A DNA stretch of 64,000 bases from Polytrichum commune (GCA_950295325.1 OX485806.1:5086001-5150000); one strand, 5' to 3'. Positions 25,501 through 38,170 are shown, numbered from the stretch's first letter. Notes: a model not told the origin generated them from the sequence alone. Translations and numbers: made by a program.

Positions 25501-28500
25501 GTCAAATCAAATTCAGTCACATATCAACTCCTAATCCCCGAACTAGATTCCCTCAACCCACAATCAAGCTCATAGTCATATCAAACTCACTAACCTATTA
25601 GACCCCAAAAAGAGTATATCGGGGCCGAGACACCTTTTATGAGTCCTAAATTTCAGTTTCAGATTCTTAGAAAAATCAAAACTTGATATATCTACCCCCT
25701 TCCAGATTTCCCTCAACCCCCAGCCACCCTTAGACTCAAATCAAATTCAGTCACATATCAACTCCTAACCCCCGAACTAGATTCCCTCAACCCACAGTCA
25801 AGCTCACAATCATAGCAAACTGACTAACATATTAGACCCCAAAAAGAGTATATCGGGGCCGAGACACCTTTTATGAGTCCTAAATTTCAATTTCAGATTC
25901 TTAGAAAAATCAATACTTGATATATCTACCCCCTACCAGATTTCCCTCAACCCCCAGCCACCCTTAGAGTCAAATCAAATTCAGTCACATATCAACTCCT
26001 AATCCCCGAACTAGATTCCCTCAACCCACAATCAAGCTCATAGTCATATCAAACTCACTAACCTATTAGACCCCAAAAAGAGTATATCGGGGCCGAGACA
26101 CCTTTTATGAGTCCTACATTTCAATTTCAGATTCTTAGAAAAATCAAAACTTGATATATCTACCCCCTACCAGATTTCCCTCAACCCCCAGCCACCCTTA
26201 GAGTCAAATCAAATTCAGTCACATATCAACTCCTAACCCCCGAACTAGATTCCCTCAACCCACAGTCAAGCTCACAGTCATTACACATTTTTGTACCCTC
26301 ATGTAGTTTTGCTATTCTACATATGAATGACAGGTACTCTATCGATGTTTCGGTTCCGATTGCTGAGATATGAAAGGCAGTAACTACTTAATGATAAATG
26401 TCGACCATACTGAAGTGCATAAATGTGAAGCCCAACCTGTGATGACATCATTATGGAAGGGCAGTACCTTAAGCATGAATCTTTTCAACTCGTTATAGGA
26501 AGGGGTGAAATCACCCGTGTCACCGCCAAGAATGTCCTCCATTGAGGAGTTGAGAATGAGCTCTTCAAGTTGGATCTCAAGCTCCTCCCCCGGTGTCAAA
26601 ATAGGAATTTGACTCAATTGCTCGTAGGAGGAATCGCGTTTTGTTCCTCTAGAAAATGTTGGAGCATGAGAGCCAGATTCATATGTTGGACTAGGAGCAA
26701 CGGGACTCTTACCTTCTGGCTCTGGAGGGGGGTTCATTTTCCTTTTGCCCTTCTTGGTGGACTTCTCTAGTGACTTCTGTAGCTTCTCCCGCTCTTTTTG
26801 ATCAGCTCTCTCCTCAGCCTCTTTGACCCTCAGCGCTTTCTTTCGGTCCTCTTCGATGCGTCGTTTCATTGCCTTTGCCCTCTCATTCTCATCTTCAATG
26901 GCCTGTATGTCCAACATTTCAATTCCAGAATCACCTACATCCTCCCTTGACTTTCTGAGCTCAGTCTCAAAAGCAGGCGTAAAACTTGCAGCGCAATCAA
27001 GATACCAGGCACCGCCGGCAAGGTGAGAAGTTGTCCACGTGCGTTGTTGATGAGCTGAGAACATGCACGCTGAATTTGATCTATCAAGCCATGCGGTCAA
27101 GAATATAGGAAGGTCTTCTTTGGAAATAGCGCCTTTCGCCAAAAGCTCGTACTTAAAGTACCTGGGTTACGACATAGCACATAACATTAAATTCTTGAAT
27201 TCCTCAAATAGCAAGTCACATAATATCAACTGAAACAATTACTGAAATTAATGAGAATTACTTCAAGATTTGAGACGTACCTAAAAAGAACTCTGCGGAC
27301 AACTAGGTCAGATCCGTCAAATCCAACAAAATCGTCACCTTTCTTGAAGGAATCGTGTCCTCTGAAATATGTGTTGAACGCATGATCCCATAACTTCATG
27401 CGACAGTCTTCGATATACGCGGGCAACAACATTGGCTCACTGGCAAGACTCATGTTGATTGGAAGTCGGTCTTGACGCATGGTCTCGTCAAAAACAATAC
27501 TGGCCTGCTCAGAAATCTAGTAACCAAGACAATAAGCATCAGCTGCACTAATTGCATAAGCAAGACAACAAATGCACGATTGCGTCAATGAAATTAAGAA
27601 TGTGAGGTAGATAAAAGAAATGCCAACGAGGAATTCAAATAATTGAAAATTCATGAAATCAGTGGACTTACTCCTGCCCAAAAACTTGCTTTAGCCAGGA
27701 AATTTGCCAATCTCTCTTCGTTGATGGGCTTGGGAGGTAGCCTGCGGGCCTCGCGAGTGGAAGCAGATGAATTAAAGTATTCTAGCCATTTTATTTTGAA
27801 TGCGGGAGACGCCCTAGAAGTTGCAATGAGCTGGAGCTTCTCTAAGTTGAGTTCCGGTGAGAGTGAATTTAGGGTGTAATGTCGCTCGATCTGTGTGACA
27901 GAGGGAATGTGACTTCGTGAGTCCTCTTCTCAAGGATAAGCTGAACAAATTGATATGGACAAAGAGGTAGGGGACCTACCTCACGAAGCCAACCGTCGGT
28001 AAGCTCCGGGTTAGCCACAGCAACAAGTTTTTCCATCTTGATGCGAAGTGCTACAACTTTCTTCTCAATTGCGGCATTCATTGCAGCCGCCTTGTCAGCA
28101 GGGGAGACTTCTCCTTCTGTTTGCTCCACAAGCTGACGTACACCATCGTCCGCAGCGAGACCCAGTTCGTGCTGCACAAAGAGAGAACAAGAATGCATAA
28201 ACCAAAATGTCATAAGAAAATGAAAACAAGAGTTGAAGATTCACGAAATTAGCCGGTTGCGATCAATAGAAAATGATTATTCATGATTTCAAAAAATGTG
28301 AAATCAAACTAACAAATCACCTTAAATATGAAGTTTGTAAACACATTTAATGGCAACGAATACCAAGTCTTTTTTTGTGACTTCTTGCATCTTTTGAAAT
28401 CTGCCGGACTCAAAAGGTCACTGAACTGATCAATTGATATTAGACCATACTTCTGAACCCTGAACAGGGTATGGACAATGTTGGTCTTCACGTGCGAGTC

Positions 28501-31500
28501 CTCGGTATGTCTAAAATCAAAATCAAGTGAAAGATATTAGATTATTGAAATGAAAAGAAATGAATATGAAAAAAAAATGCACTTATTTGTTAATGTTGTG
28601 CATGACTTGCATAACAAGTCCAACTTTCCCATTTGTATCAAGGAGAATCGAGTCCACCAAATAATGCCAAGACTCCTCAGTTCGGTGAAGTCTGTCAATG
28701 TGATTTAACCATGCTTGACGCCTATGGTTTCCGTCACACACAAAAAACATCATATTTGTTAAGTGTGCCAAATTTGGATCTGATAGGAGGAACGTGTTGA
28801 AAACATCATTTTTGGCGTTCCAAATAGGACCCCAAGAAGCTTTATCAACTTCTAACACTTCTTGTGTCTTACCGTCTTCATTGGTGGTTGTGACATAAAA
28901 CACCGAAGCGCCCTCCCTGTATCCGTGAACAAACTCTTGCTCGAGCTTAGCAAGATCGGATGATAGAGTTGGCCTTACCATTGGCATTGCAAACATTCTG
29001 CACAAAGGAATACAAAATCGCGAGGAACTGACGGGTTGCAATCTCAAGCTTGTGATCGTCGACACTGAATTAAGTTTCTGCCGAGTCCGAATCTCATCCT
29101 CATCAGCCATAAATTGAGCATCATCCCCAAGAATATCTTCCTCTCCCTCAAGTCCGTCCTCAAGGATTTCCAACTCTGGCTGCATTCTTTCTGATACTTG
29201 TGTAGAAGGTGGCGAAGATGCAGCATGTACCTACAATTTTGAAATTTTATTTTCAAGAAAGTAAGAATCATTTCTTCGGGGAAACACATAAACGCTTTTA
29301 GCTGATCCACATATTCACCTCGATCAATTGAAAATCAACAATAGCAACTAACCACCTACCAGATATCCCTCAACCCCCAGCAACCCTTGGACTCAAATCA
29401 AATTCAGTCACATATCAAGTCATAACCCCCGAACCAGATTCCCTCAACCCCAAGTCAACCGCATAGCCTTATCAAACTCACTAACATATTAAACCCCCAA
29501 AAAGGTGTGTCGGGGCCGAGACACCTTTTATAAGCTTCAATTTCAATTTCAGATTCTTAGAAATATCAAAATTTGACACTTCTACCCCCTACCAGAATCC
29601 CCTCCTCCCTCACCCACCCTGAGCCTCACATCAAATTCAGTCATATATCAAGTCCTAACCCCCGAACCAGATTCCCTCAACCCCAAGTCAACCTCATAGT
29701 GATATCAAACTCACTAACATATTAGACCCCCAACAAGGTGTGTCGGGGCCGAGACACCTTTTATGAGTCCCACATTTCAATTTCAGATCTTTAGAAATAT
29801 CAAAATTTCACACTTCTACCCCCTACCAGAATCCCCTCCTCCCTCACCCACCCTGAGCCTCACATCAAATTCAGTCATATATCAAGTCCTAACCCCCGAA
29901 CCAGATTCCCTCAACCCCAAGTCAACCTCATAGTCTTATCAAACTCACTAACATATTAGACCCCCAAAAATGTGTGTCGGGGCCGAGACACCTTTTATGA
30001 GTCCCACATTTCAATTTCAGATCTCTAGAAATATCAAAATTTGGCACTTCTACCCCCTACCAGAATCCCCTCCTCCCTCACCCACCCTGAGCCTCACATC
30101 ATATTCAGTCACATATCAAGTCATAACCCCCGAACCAGATTCCCTCCACCCCAAGTCAACCTCATAGTGATATCAAACTCACTAACATATTAGACCCCCA
30201 AAAAGGTGTGTCGGGGCCGAGACACCTTTTATGAGCTTCAATTTCAATTTCAGATTTTTAGAAATATCAAAATTTGACACTTCTACCCCCTACCAGAATC
30301 CCCTCTTCCCACACCCACAATGAGCCTCACATCAAATTCAGTCACATATCAAGTCCGAACCCCCGAACCAGATTCCCTCAACCCCAAGTCAACCTCATAG
30401 TCTTATCAAACTCACTAACATATTAGACCCCCAAAAAGGTGTGTCGGGGCCGAGACACCTTTTATGAGCTTCAATTTCAATTTCAGATTTTTAGAAAATT
30501 CAAAATTTGACACTTCTAACTCTTACCAGAATCCCCTCTTCCCACACCCACAATCAGCCTCACATCAAAATCAATCACATATCAAGTCATAACCCCCGAA
30601 CCAAATTCCCTCCACCCCAAATCAACCTCATAGTGATATCAAACTCACTAACATATTAGACCCCCAGAAAGGTGTATCGGGGCCGAGACACCTTTTATGA
30701 GCCCACATTTCAATTTCAGATCTCTAGAAATATCAAAATTTGGCACTTCTACCCCCTACCAGAATCCCCTCCTCCCTCACCCACCCTGAGCTTCACATTA
30801 AATTCAGTCACATATCAAGTCCTAACCCCCGAACCAGATTCCTTCAACCCCAAGTCAACCTCATAGTCTTATCAAACTCACTGACATATTAGACCCCCAA
30901 AAATGTGTGTCGGGGCCGAGACACCTTTTATGAGTCCCACATTTCAATTTCAGATTTTTAGAAAATTCAAAATTTGACACTTCTACCCCCTACCAGAATC
31001 CCCTCCTCCCTCACCCACCCTGAGCCTCACATCAAATTCAGTCACATATCAAGTCATAACCCCCGAACCAGATTCCCTCAACCCCAAGTCGACCTCATAG
31101 TCTTATCAAACTCACTGGCATATTAGACCCCCAAAAATGTGTGTCGGGGCCGAGACACCTTTTATGATCTTCAATTTCAATTTCAGATTTTTAGAAAATT
31201 CAAAATTTGACACTTCTAACCCCTACCAGAATCCCCTCTTCCCACACCCACAATGAGGCTCACATCAAATTCAGTCACATATCAAGTCATAACCCCCGAA
31301 CCAGATTCCCCAAACCCCAAGTCAACCTCATAGTCTTATCAAACTCACTGACATATTAGACCCCCAAAAAGGTGTGTCGGGGCCGAGACACCTTTTATGA
31401 GCTTCAATTTCAATTTCAGATTTTTAGAAATATCAAAATTTGACACTTCTACCCCCTACCAGAATCCCCTCTTCCCACACCCACAATGAGCCTCACATCA

Positions 31501-33317
31501 AATTCAGTCACATATCAAGTCCGAACCCCCGAACCAGATTCCCTCAACCCCAAGTCAACCTCATAGTCTTATCAAACTCACTAACATATTAGACCCCCAA
31601 AAAGGTGTGTCGGGGCCGAGACACCTTTTATGACTCCCACATTTCAATTTCAGATTTTTAGAAATATCAAAATCTGACACTTCTACCTCCTACCAAAATC
31701 CCCTCTTCCCTCACCCACAATGTGAATCAAATCAAATTCAGTCACATATCAAGTCCTAACCCCCGAACTAGATTCCCTCAACCCCAAGTCAACCTCATAG
31801 TGATATCAAACTCACTAACATATTAGACCCCCAAAAAGGTGTCTCGGGGCCGAGACACCTTTTATGAGCTTCAATTTCAATTTCAGGTTTTTAGAAAATT
31901 CAAAATTTGACACTTCTACCCCCTACCAGAATCCCCTCCTCCCTCATCCACGCTTAGCATTACATCAAATTCAATCACATATCAAGTCCTAACCCCCGAA
32001 CCAGATTCCCTCAACCCCAAGTCAACCTCATAGTAATATCAAACTCACTAACATATTAGACCCCCAAAAAGGTGTATCGGGGCCGAGACACCTTTTATGA
32101 CTCCCACATTTCAATTTCAGATTTTTAGAAATATCAAAATCTGACACTTCTACCCCCTACCAAAATCCCCTCTTCCCTCACCCACAATGTGAATCAAATC
32201 AAATTCAGTCACATATCAAGTCCTAACACCCGAACCAGATTCCCTCAACCCCAAGTGAACCTCATAGTGATATCAAACTCACTAACATATTAGACCCCTC
32301 TCCCACATTGAGCCTCACATCAAATTGAGTCACATATCAAGTCCTAACCCCCGAGCCAGATTCCCTCAACCCCAAGTCAACCTCATAGTCCGCCATCCCT
32401 AAAGCCGTTCTCCCGCACCCTCAAGCTCAACCCTCAACCCTCCTCCTCACCTCCTCACCCTCAACCCTCCCCTTCACCCTCACGTTCGCCGAGTATAGGT
32501 TCCAGAATATAGGTTCCGAGTATAGGTTCCATAATATTTCAATTCACACGAAAAATTTACATTCAATTATTTATGGGTGGGACAACCTACCTCTTCCCCA
32601 AAGTATTGCTCTTCATTGTCCATGTTGGCTTCTCGAAGATCACCCACATCAGCGCCGCGATCAAATTCTCCTAGGCTCTGTCAAGTGTATATATCCTTTG
32701 CTCATTAGCTATGAAGTTGGCCTCGGACAGCGTTAGCTTTGCAAAGAAACCTAACCCTACACCAATGGCCCTACAAGTCACCAATTGAGTCCAATCTTTA
32801 CAAACCTGCTCCTCACTCTCATATGATGTGGAGGCACTTGAGGCTGCCCCAGGTTGAAGCTCTGTCTGCGTAAGTCGCTGTTCCAGATGCCCAACCCAAA
32901 CCCAATTCACAATCCCACACCAAAGATAAAATACGATATAAAGGAGCCGATGGAAGTTAATGTTTGTCAACTATTCTAATTACCGTGAATACACATAAAA
33001 AAAATGGCATTAGGCTTGCAGATAATCAACACCTCACTGCCCCCTTTGTCAACTTGGTTCTCTTCCTCCGATACAAGAAATAAAACGATGGGAGCTACCG
33101 CTGAGACATCAAACATTTTTTCTCCTTTGGAACCTCTACCTGTGCCCCTAGCAGAATTAAGCCCTCGTCTACCCATTGTTGTCCGCAAGTTGTACGGCGT
33201 CCCTATGCTCTCTCGTGATTCGAACCTTTGCCTTCTCTCAATACGCCTCTGTTTTTCAATATTCCTTCTAACTTCTCGATCTGCTCTCGCTCTTGACCTA
33301 GTGTTCATCTCTAACAA
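22577..33317 (-). CDS. ParB-like / beta-class N4/N6 DNA methyltransferase-like fusion 1
   Basis: Multi-exon minus-strand gene. Proposed exons: part of 33311-32970; about 32900-32600; 29228-28583; 28510-28321; 28171-27980; 27890-27672; 27516-27281; 27161-26468; 24063-23716; 23557-23284; 23173-22966; 22868-22577. Most borders have GT-AG signals. Exons at 29.2-28.3 kb carry a ParB-like signature (FFVCDGNHRRQAW, then HNINK). 27.1-26.5 kb is a charged coiled-coil. 24.06-23.72 kb reads DLILADIPEG and DNGAIILFHPF, the motif IV region; 23.56-22.97 kb reads DIILDCTAATG, then RHIAALEAD and FEALLAPL, motif I and its second acidic strand. Motif IV before motif I is the beta-class order of bacterial N4/N6 methylases. 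DIPEG replaces DPPY, so catalysis is doubtful. The donor after NINK reads ATAAGTG, possibly a lost splice site. Confidence 0.6.
24085..26283. repeat. ~235-bp tandem array with TCGG-GG-CCGA palindromes (9 copies), intron of fusion 1
   Basis: Each unit carries one palindrome of the type TATCGG-GG-CCGAGA (cores near 24214, 24450, 24685, 24917, 25151, 25386, 25620, 25856, 26090), a regular ~235-base period. The block begins and ends between the exon ending at 26468 and the acceptor at 24064, so it fills one intron. Confidence 0.95.
29345..32395. repeat. ~234-bp tandem array with GGTGTCTCGG-GG palindromes (12 copies), intron of fusion 1
   Basis: Same family as the 24.1-26.3 kb array but a distinct subfamily (aaccccaagtcaacctcatag in place of acccacagtcaagctcacag). 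Cores fall near 29511, 29745, 29978, 30211, 30441, 30679, 30911, 31146, 31379, 31613, 31848 and 32081. At 31838-31859 the arms are perfect 10-mers (GGTGTCTCGG). The array lies between the 32.6-kb exon and the exon at 29228. Short frames across it are artefacts. Confidence 0.95.
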
Positions 33318-33747
33318 TACCGAAGCAAACAGTTCCTATATATCATTGTCATGTCTGTCATAATTTACATCTTTGCGCCATCATTATGTTCACATTTTGG
33401 ATAATTATGTTCACATTGGTTTTAGATAATTAATCTGAGGCTTCTTAAATAATCCCTCGGTTAATCCACACTGCATTAATACACTACAAAAGGCGCCGCT
33501 AAAACCTCTTTTACATATTCCAATCTTGCCATGTCAGATTTTTGGTGGTGCTAAAGGATTGACTATTGTTGTCTTACATTCTATTCCTACATGAAACAAG
33601 TTGTCCAACATTTCCATAAATAAATATTGACTATGTATTGATCTAACAAGTTGTCAAATATTCGGGTATTGGTGTCTACCCTTGGTGTATATAATACCCG
33701 ATTACTTGTACCCATTCCTTCATGTCATCTCATCATATTCTTCTCCA
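33318..33747. promoter_or_regulatory. Divergent intergenic region between fusion 1 and the accessory gene
   Basis: The first coding ATG of the minus-strand fusion (about 33311) and that of the plus-strand accessory gene (33748) face away from each other across ~430 bases. A TATA-like gtgtatataatac lies at 33686-33698, about 55 bases before the plus-strand ATG. The region also contains CACTACAAAAGGCGCC at 33483, which resembles a CACTA terminus but has no partner in the window. Confidence 0.45.
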
Positions 33748-34194
33748 ATGGGTACTGACTCAAGTCTCCCAAGCCTTGCTCCTTTAGGTGCCCCTAGTTC
33801 ATCTCAAATTCACGCCACGTTGTCCATCGATGGTTCTGCAGACGTCAACAACATGAAGATTGCTCAGTTGACTCCGGCGATCGTCCCACATGACTGCTCA
33901 GTTACTCCGGCGGTCATGGTTCAGAGTCCACATGCACGGACTCCACCTTCGCAAGAGGATGTTGCAATGCTGATAGAGGACAAGTCTACTTTACAGACTC
34001 ATGCCTATTCTAGAGTAGGGATTATTAAACCGGGCACTTACTCTAGATCTCTATTAAGGAGTGCCCCACGTCCCAAAGGTCAAGGACTGGGTTGCGAAGG
34101 ATGCACTGCAGTTCATAGTTTAGGGATTGACCATTGTCATAAACATGACGGTGACAAAAATGGCAAAGGTCCCCATAAGCGTCTTCGTCGCTAA
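33748..34194 (+). CDS. Small accessory protein of the MULE-2 unit (unknown)
   Basis: I do not recognise this gene. The chosen start is ATG at 33748 (MGTDSSLPSL), downstream of a TATA-like box; the frame opens at 33682. The ~148-residue product is Ser/Pro-rich, with a C-terminal Cys/His cluster (CEGC ... HCHKH) and a basic tail (GPHKRLRR) that looks like a nuclear localisation signal. The terminal cluster could bind zinc. It lies directly between the fusion-1 gene (divergent) and MULE gene 2 (same strand). It is followed by the palindrome pair at 34.26/34.38 kb, so it is probably part of the same element. It could still be spurious, but codon order and the composition change at its ends favour a real gene. 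Confidence 0.5.
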   Translation: MGTDSSLPSLAPLGAPSSSQIHATLSIDGSADVNNMKIAQLTPAIVPHDCSVTPAVMVQSPHARTPPSQEDVAMLIEDKSTLQTHAYSRVGIIKPGTYSRSLLRSAPRPKGQGLGCEGCTAVHSLGIDHCHKHDGDKNGKGPHKRLRR

Positions 34195-34244
34195 TCAGAA
34201 TGTAGCATTCTAGTGTTTAGAATTTATTATTGCATAGCTACTAT

Positions 34245-34460
34245 CATGGAATTCCTAGTCTCGGCCCCGATACGCTCTTTTCAGGTTCAATCAGTGAGGC
34301 CAGAGAGGGTTTAGGCTAGGCTTGGGTGGGATTAGTAAGTGATAGATTTTGATTTTGATGTCTGGAATTCCTAGTCTCGGCCACGATACGCTCTTTTCAG
34401 GTTCAATTAGTGAGGCCAGGGAGGGTTAAGGCTAGGCTTGGGGTGGGATTAGTTTGATAT
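34245..34460. promoter_or_regulatory. Duplicated ~115-bp unit with CTCGGCCCCGATA palindrome, upstream of MULE gene 2
   Basis: Two direct copies each contain ctagtctcggccccgatacg and cttttcaggttcaa; the second has a C to A change in the core. In reverse complement this is the same palindrome and flank (gtatatcggggccgag preceded by aaaaga) as in the 24.1-26.3 kb intron array. This ties MULE gene 2 to the ParB/methyltransferase gene. Confidence 0.75.
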
Positions 34461-34857
34461 AGCTTTATTGTAGTACAATGTTATCCTACATGCCCTATAT
34501 ATTTGCCTATATATATTATAATGTCCCTTACATCCACTAAATGGTTCACGTGGTCTCTGGTGTATTTATAATTACGGCACTCGGCATTCAACCTCATGTT
34601 TTTTCTTAATATATCTACATTGGATTGGCATATGATCATGACTAACTTAAGTAATTGCTGCAGTGCATTTTCAGTTCTTAATCATGTTGCTATCATGAGT
34701 CGGCTTATTATTCCACTACTAATCCAAGTCTCCACCGTCTTTCACATATTCCCTCTTGCCATGGCCTGCTCATCACATCACTATATACACAACCCACTTT
34801 CTGCTCAGCTTAAGTCCATTGCCCGTTTGGCCGACTCGCATTTACATTCCTTCTACA

Positions 34858-36681
34858 ATGGCCACCATCAGAGCACTGCACCATTCCATCCCCCTTATGA
34901 TCCCTCTAGGAGATGATGGTCTAGCCAAAGTCGCAGAGTCATTCCTTAGTTTGAGATTTAGATTCCACCCAGACTCAATTCATGTCGAGGAAGAGGTCTT
35001 TAATGACAACGGTGACTTGAGTCACACTGTCCTTCAGATGTCCTTTCGCATTGACGATGGTAGAGTTTGGTTCTTGCTCCCTGCAAAGTACAAGGCCATA
35101 GGCGTCACCGAGTCTGAGATGGCCACCACTACTGTGTTGCTAACACCAGGCGTGTCCCTCACCTCCACCACGCAGGCTCCTCTTCTGGCGACGGTCAAGA
35201 AGGAGCCCGGCATCCAAGAGGTTACCTATCTCAGCGATGACTCTGATGATGATGTGCCACCTGCCTCTGACTTTGCCTCACTTACCCCACCTCCATCGCA
35301 GGATCAGCCCTTCATCAATCCTCCCAGGATTCCACACTCGCCTACCGTAAGTCAACCATCTACTTCCAGACCCCCAGTTCACCCAGGTGTGTCTATAGAT
35401 CGTCCCAGTGTTGTCCACCACTTGAAGTTGCTTGCAACCCGACCAGGGTCCAAGAACATCCTCAAGAGTATTGATTATGAATCTGTTAGGCTTGAGAAGG
35501 TTGACTTCCTCCCTTCTGTTTTTGACGGCGACGTCATCTTTGAGTTCCCTCCTCTCGGAGCTGATGCTCCCCATTCCCATGCTAGACTCATGTTCGGAAT
35601 GGACAAGCGTTTCGACGGTCATGCTTGGTGTAGGACAAAGACGTCTAACATTACCAATGATCTCAGCTTGACCTTCCGGTTTTCATGTTGTGTTGGCCAT
35701 CTACGTTGTAATAACGAGGGTTGTGATTACCTCAACCGCCCCAATCGGGCCACTACCGTCAACGAGACCGAATGGGAAGGCTGTACCGCCTCACCCTTCT
35801 CCGCAGGAGCTGATCCCCCAGCTGGGTCATCTCTCGTTTGTAAGGTCTGTAAGACACCACCCTACTGTCTTGATACTTGCCAAGCTAAGATGTACTATGT
35901 TCTTGGCAAAGGTGACATGACCCGTGCATGCATCCATATGGGTCATCACCATCACCCCGTTTCGCAAGGTGTCTGTAGAGAGTCTAAGGTCGAAATTCAT
36001 GATCTCATTGGTAGAGAGGTTGAGAGGACTCCCACCGCCACCAACTCTGCCATTGCATTGGCTGCAAGTAAAGAGTTCCTGGCCAAGTATCTTCTACGCA
36101 CGGGATCTGATCCCAATAAAGTTATGGACCTCGAGTCCATGAAGTTTGTCATGGACAGGTACCAACACCTCAGCACCCCGAGTATTCGAAACACTGTCAC
36201 TTCCTTCAAGCGCATTGGGCGAGGGGGGATCATTGACAGCATCACCGGACTCAGAGGTCATAGCAATTGGCCCTATGCGCAAGAAAACAAATTCCCAGGC
36301 CAAGGAAAGTTGTTGGAGAAAGTCTATGTGTTCAAGATGTCCGAGGTGGGCCCTGGCTCTGGAGTTGACCTTGTCAGGAGAATGCAACCACACGGTGATT
36401 TGCAGGATGCTTGGGTCATGTTTGACCATGTCAAGCGTGTCAAGGGGTGGACAACCATGGCTTGCCATGTCTATGACTCGGCCTACTGCCGGGTTATGAC
36501 TATTGCAATATGTGATATGCAGTCTGAGGACGTCACGGCGCAGAGCCTTCTTTGGCATGGGCTCAATGAAGTTATGCACAGACATGGCATTGCTAAAGTT
36601 AACTTCAAAGGGTTCATGGCGGACAGTGCACAAGCCAATTGGAATGCAGTTAGGATTATCTATGGCAGTAGTGATCCCAAG
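34858..36681 (+). pseudogene. MULE-like transposase gene 2, truncated by TE3
   Basis: Open for about 608 codons from the chosen ATG at 34858 (MATIRALHHS). The N-terminus is of unknown type and is followed by an acidic linker with SDDSDDD. A zinc-binding domain follows (FSCCVGHLRCNNEGCDYLN, then CKVCKTPPYCLDTCQAK and ACIHMGHHHHP), resembling the GCM/WRKY-type fingers of MULE proteins. The DDE-type core has MFDHVKRVKGW and GFMADSAQANWNAV. The frame is then replaced at 36682 by the AACACTATATTCG terminus of TE3. The C-x-x-x-W motif, third acidic residue and SWIM finger seen in gene 1 are missing. The frame is free of stops up to the break, so the insertion looks recent relative to gene decay. 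Confidence 0.85.
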
Positions 36682-36709
36682 AACACTATATTCGTTAAAT
36701 TGAGACTTT
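36682..36709 (+). repeat. TE3 left terminal inverted repeat
   Basis: It starts AACACTATATTCG. Three ~100-bp subterminal repeats follow (about 36843, 36947, 37040), each with taggnnngcncaatccaaacc and ccatattgaaggggaa. Confidence 0.8.
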
Positions 36710-37223
36710 TTGGGCATTTTGAGACATTCACATAAATAAGAACAAGGATAAATGGAACACATATTGGAGAAAGTTGTAAGATGCGAACACTTTGTGTCGG
36801 GTATTTAGAACAAGAACCCCATTAATAACTCATATTTGGGATTGTTTAGGATGCGCAATCCAAACCTTAGGCCAAATTGAAGGGGAAATCTTAAAACATT
36901 CATATTATCGCACACAAAATATGAGATCTTGTATGAATATGTTTTAGGTAGGGCACTCCAAACCCTTAGACCATATTGAAGGGGAACTATGTGAACCAAT
37001 ATAATATAACATACAAAATATTCCAAACTCATATTTGTGATGGTTTAGTTAGGGCAATCCAAACCTTGGACCATATTGAAGGGGAAATCATGTGACACTT
37101 ATATTATTGCAAAAAAAACATACAAAGTATGGCATGTAAAATGCATAGCATGCTAACACCACACATACATTGGATAGTGCGACCCAAAATGATGTTGCCT
37201 ATGGCCCAAAACCCTACGCCTAC

Positions 37224-38068
37224 TATGGCCTATCTAGCCTCGGAGATTGCCTCTTTTTCTTTTGTTTTTTTATCTTTTGCCTCTTTTTCTTTTGCCTCTT
37301 TTTCTTTTGCTGCGGCTTCTTTTGCTCGCATTGCTTCAGCATTCCTGAAAATCTCCGCCCCGCGACTATAGCCATTCTTGGGGTGACCGCCATCCATAAG
37401 ACATTTTGGAGTCCGTCGGCCGCCCGAAATATACGTCGAAGAATTCGAATACGATGAAGTGGATTGTCTCGCATTTCTGGTCATGGCATACATACGCTCG
37501 AACTCGATGGACGCACTAGACCGCATAGGTTTACGGGTGGGAGCAACCTGCAACGCGTCATTGCAAGACCACATGTGTTAGTTTAGGGAGGAAGACCCAA
37601 ACGTGTCACACGATCATTTTTTAAGTGCAAAATGATTGTAATGCGCGGTTAACCATGTTTTAGAGAGGGGGGGGGGTTCACCTTGTCACCGGGGGCGTTC
37701 CCATCGGAGTTGGCAAGGAGGGGCAAGGCGTCCCGCAAAGGAATAGGAAGGGTTCCACTCTTCGTTGGCCGTGCGTCCATCCGCAGCCGCCGTTGAGGTG
37801 TAATACTTCCGCCGGGCCGAGAGGGGGATGTCCGGACGCATTTGCGATTTATGCCCTTGAGCGGCGACGGGGACGGAGATCGCCGTAAGATTTGCTTGGG
37901 TGGGGGGCTATCGACGACGCCGGCGTCAATAGGCTCCTTGGAGTAGTCAATGGTTGACGCGGCGTCGTAAACGGTCTCGTAGAAGAAGCTCCCCAACTCT
38001 GACTCGCTGACGATGTCAATCGAGGGCTCCAAACGCTGGCGCAAAAAAGGAAACGAAACAAAACCCAA
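37224..38068 (-). CDS. Lys/Glu-rich coiled-coil protein, TE3 (unknown)
   Basis: I do not recognise this gene. A minus-strand exon (about 38040-37677) encodes a Ser/Pro/Arg-rich segment and ends at a donor-like AAG-GTGAAC. It joins an acceptor GCAG near 37552 to an exon (VAPTRKPMRSSASIEFERM ...) that ends in repeated KEKEAKEK, a predicted charged helix or coiled-coil. It lies downstream of the phosphatase on the same strand and may be the distal part of one larger gene or a separate small gene. Start is uncertain. Confidence 0.4.
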
Positions 38069-38138
38069 AGGAAGAGGGTTTGCTAGAGCGCGTGAAAATC
38101 AAGATACATATGAAGCATATATTACACAAAGTGGGCGG

Positions 38139-38141
<3 letters not shown>

Positions 38142-38170
<29 letters not shown>
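38142..38170 (+). repeat. CA dinucleotide microsatellite
   Basis: About 14 CA units lie just downstream of the phosphatase readthrough frame. A G tract of about 13 lies at 39335-39347. Confidence 0.95.

Noticed and set aside
24085-32395. Possible CRISPR-like array (regular 235-bp palindromic repeats)
   Set aside because: The units are 235 bp with no short unique spacers, lie in eukaryotic introns, and have no cas genes. They are tandem satellite-type repeats.
33483-33498. CACTACAAAAGGCGCC as a classic CACTA-element terminus
   Set aside because: No convincing partner terminus or 3-base duplication is found; ttttttgtagtg near 57566 lacks matching inner bases.
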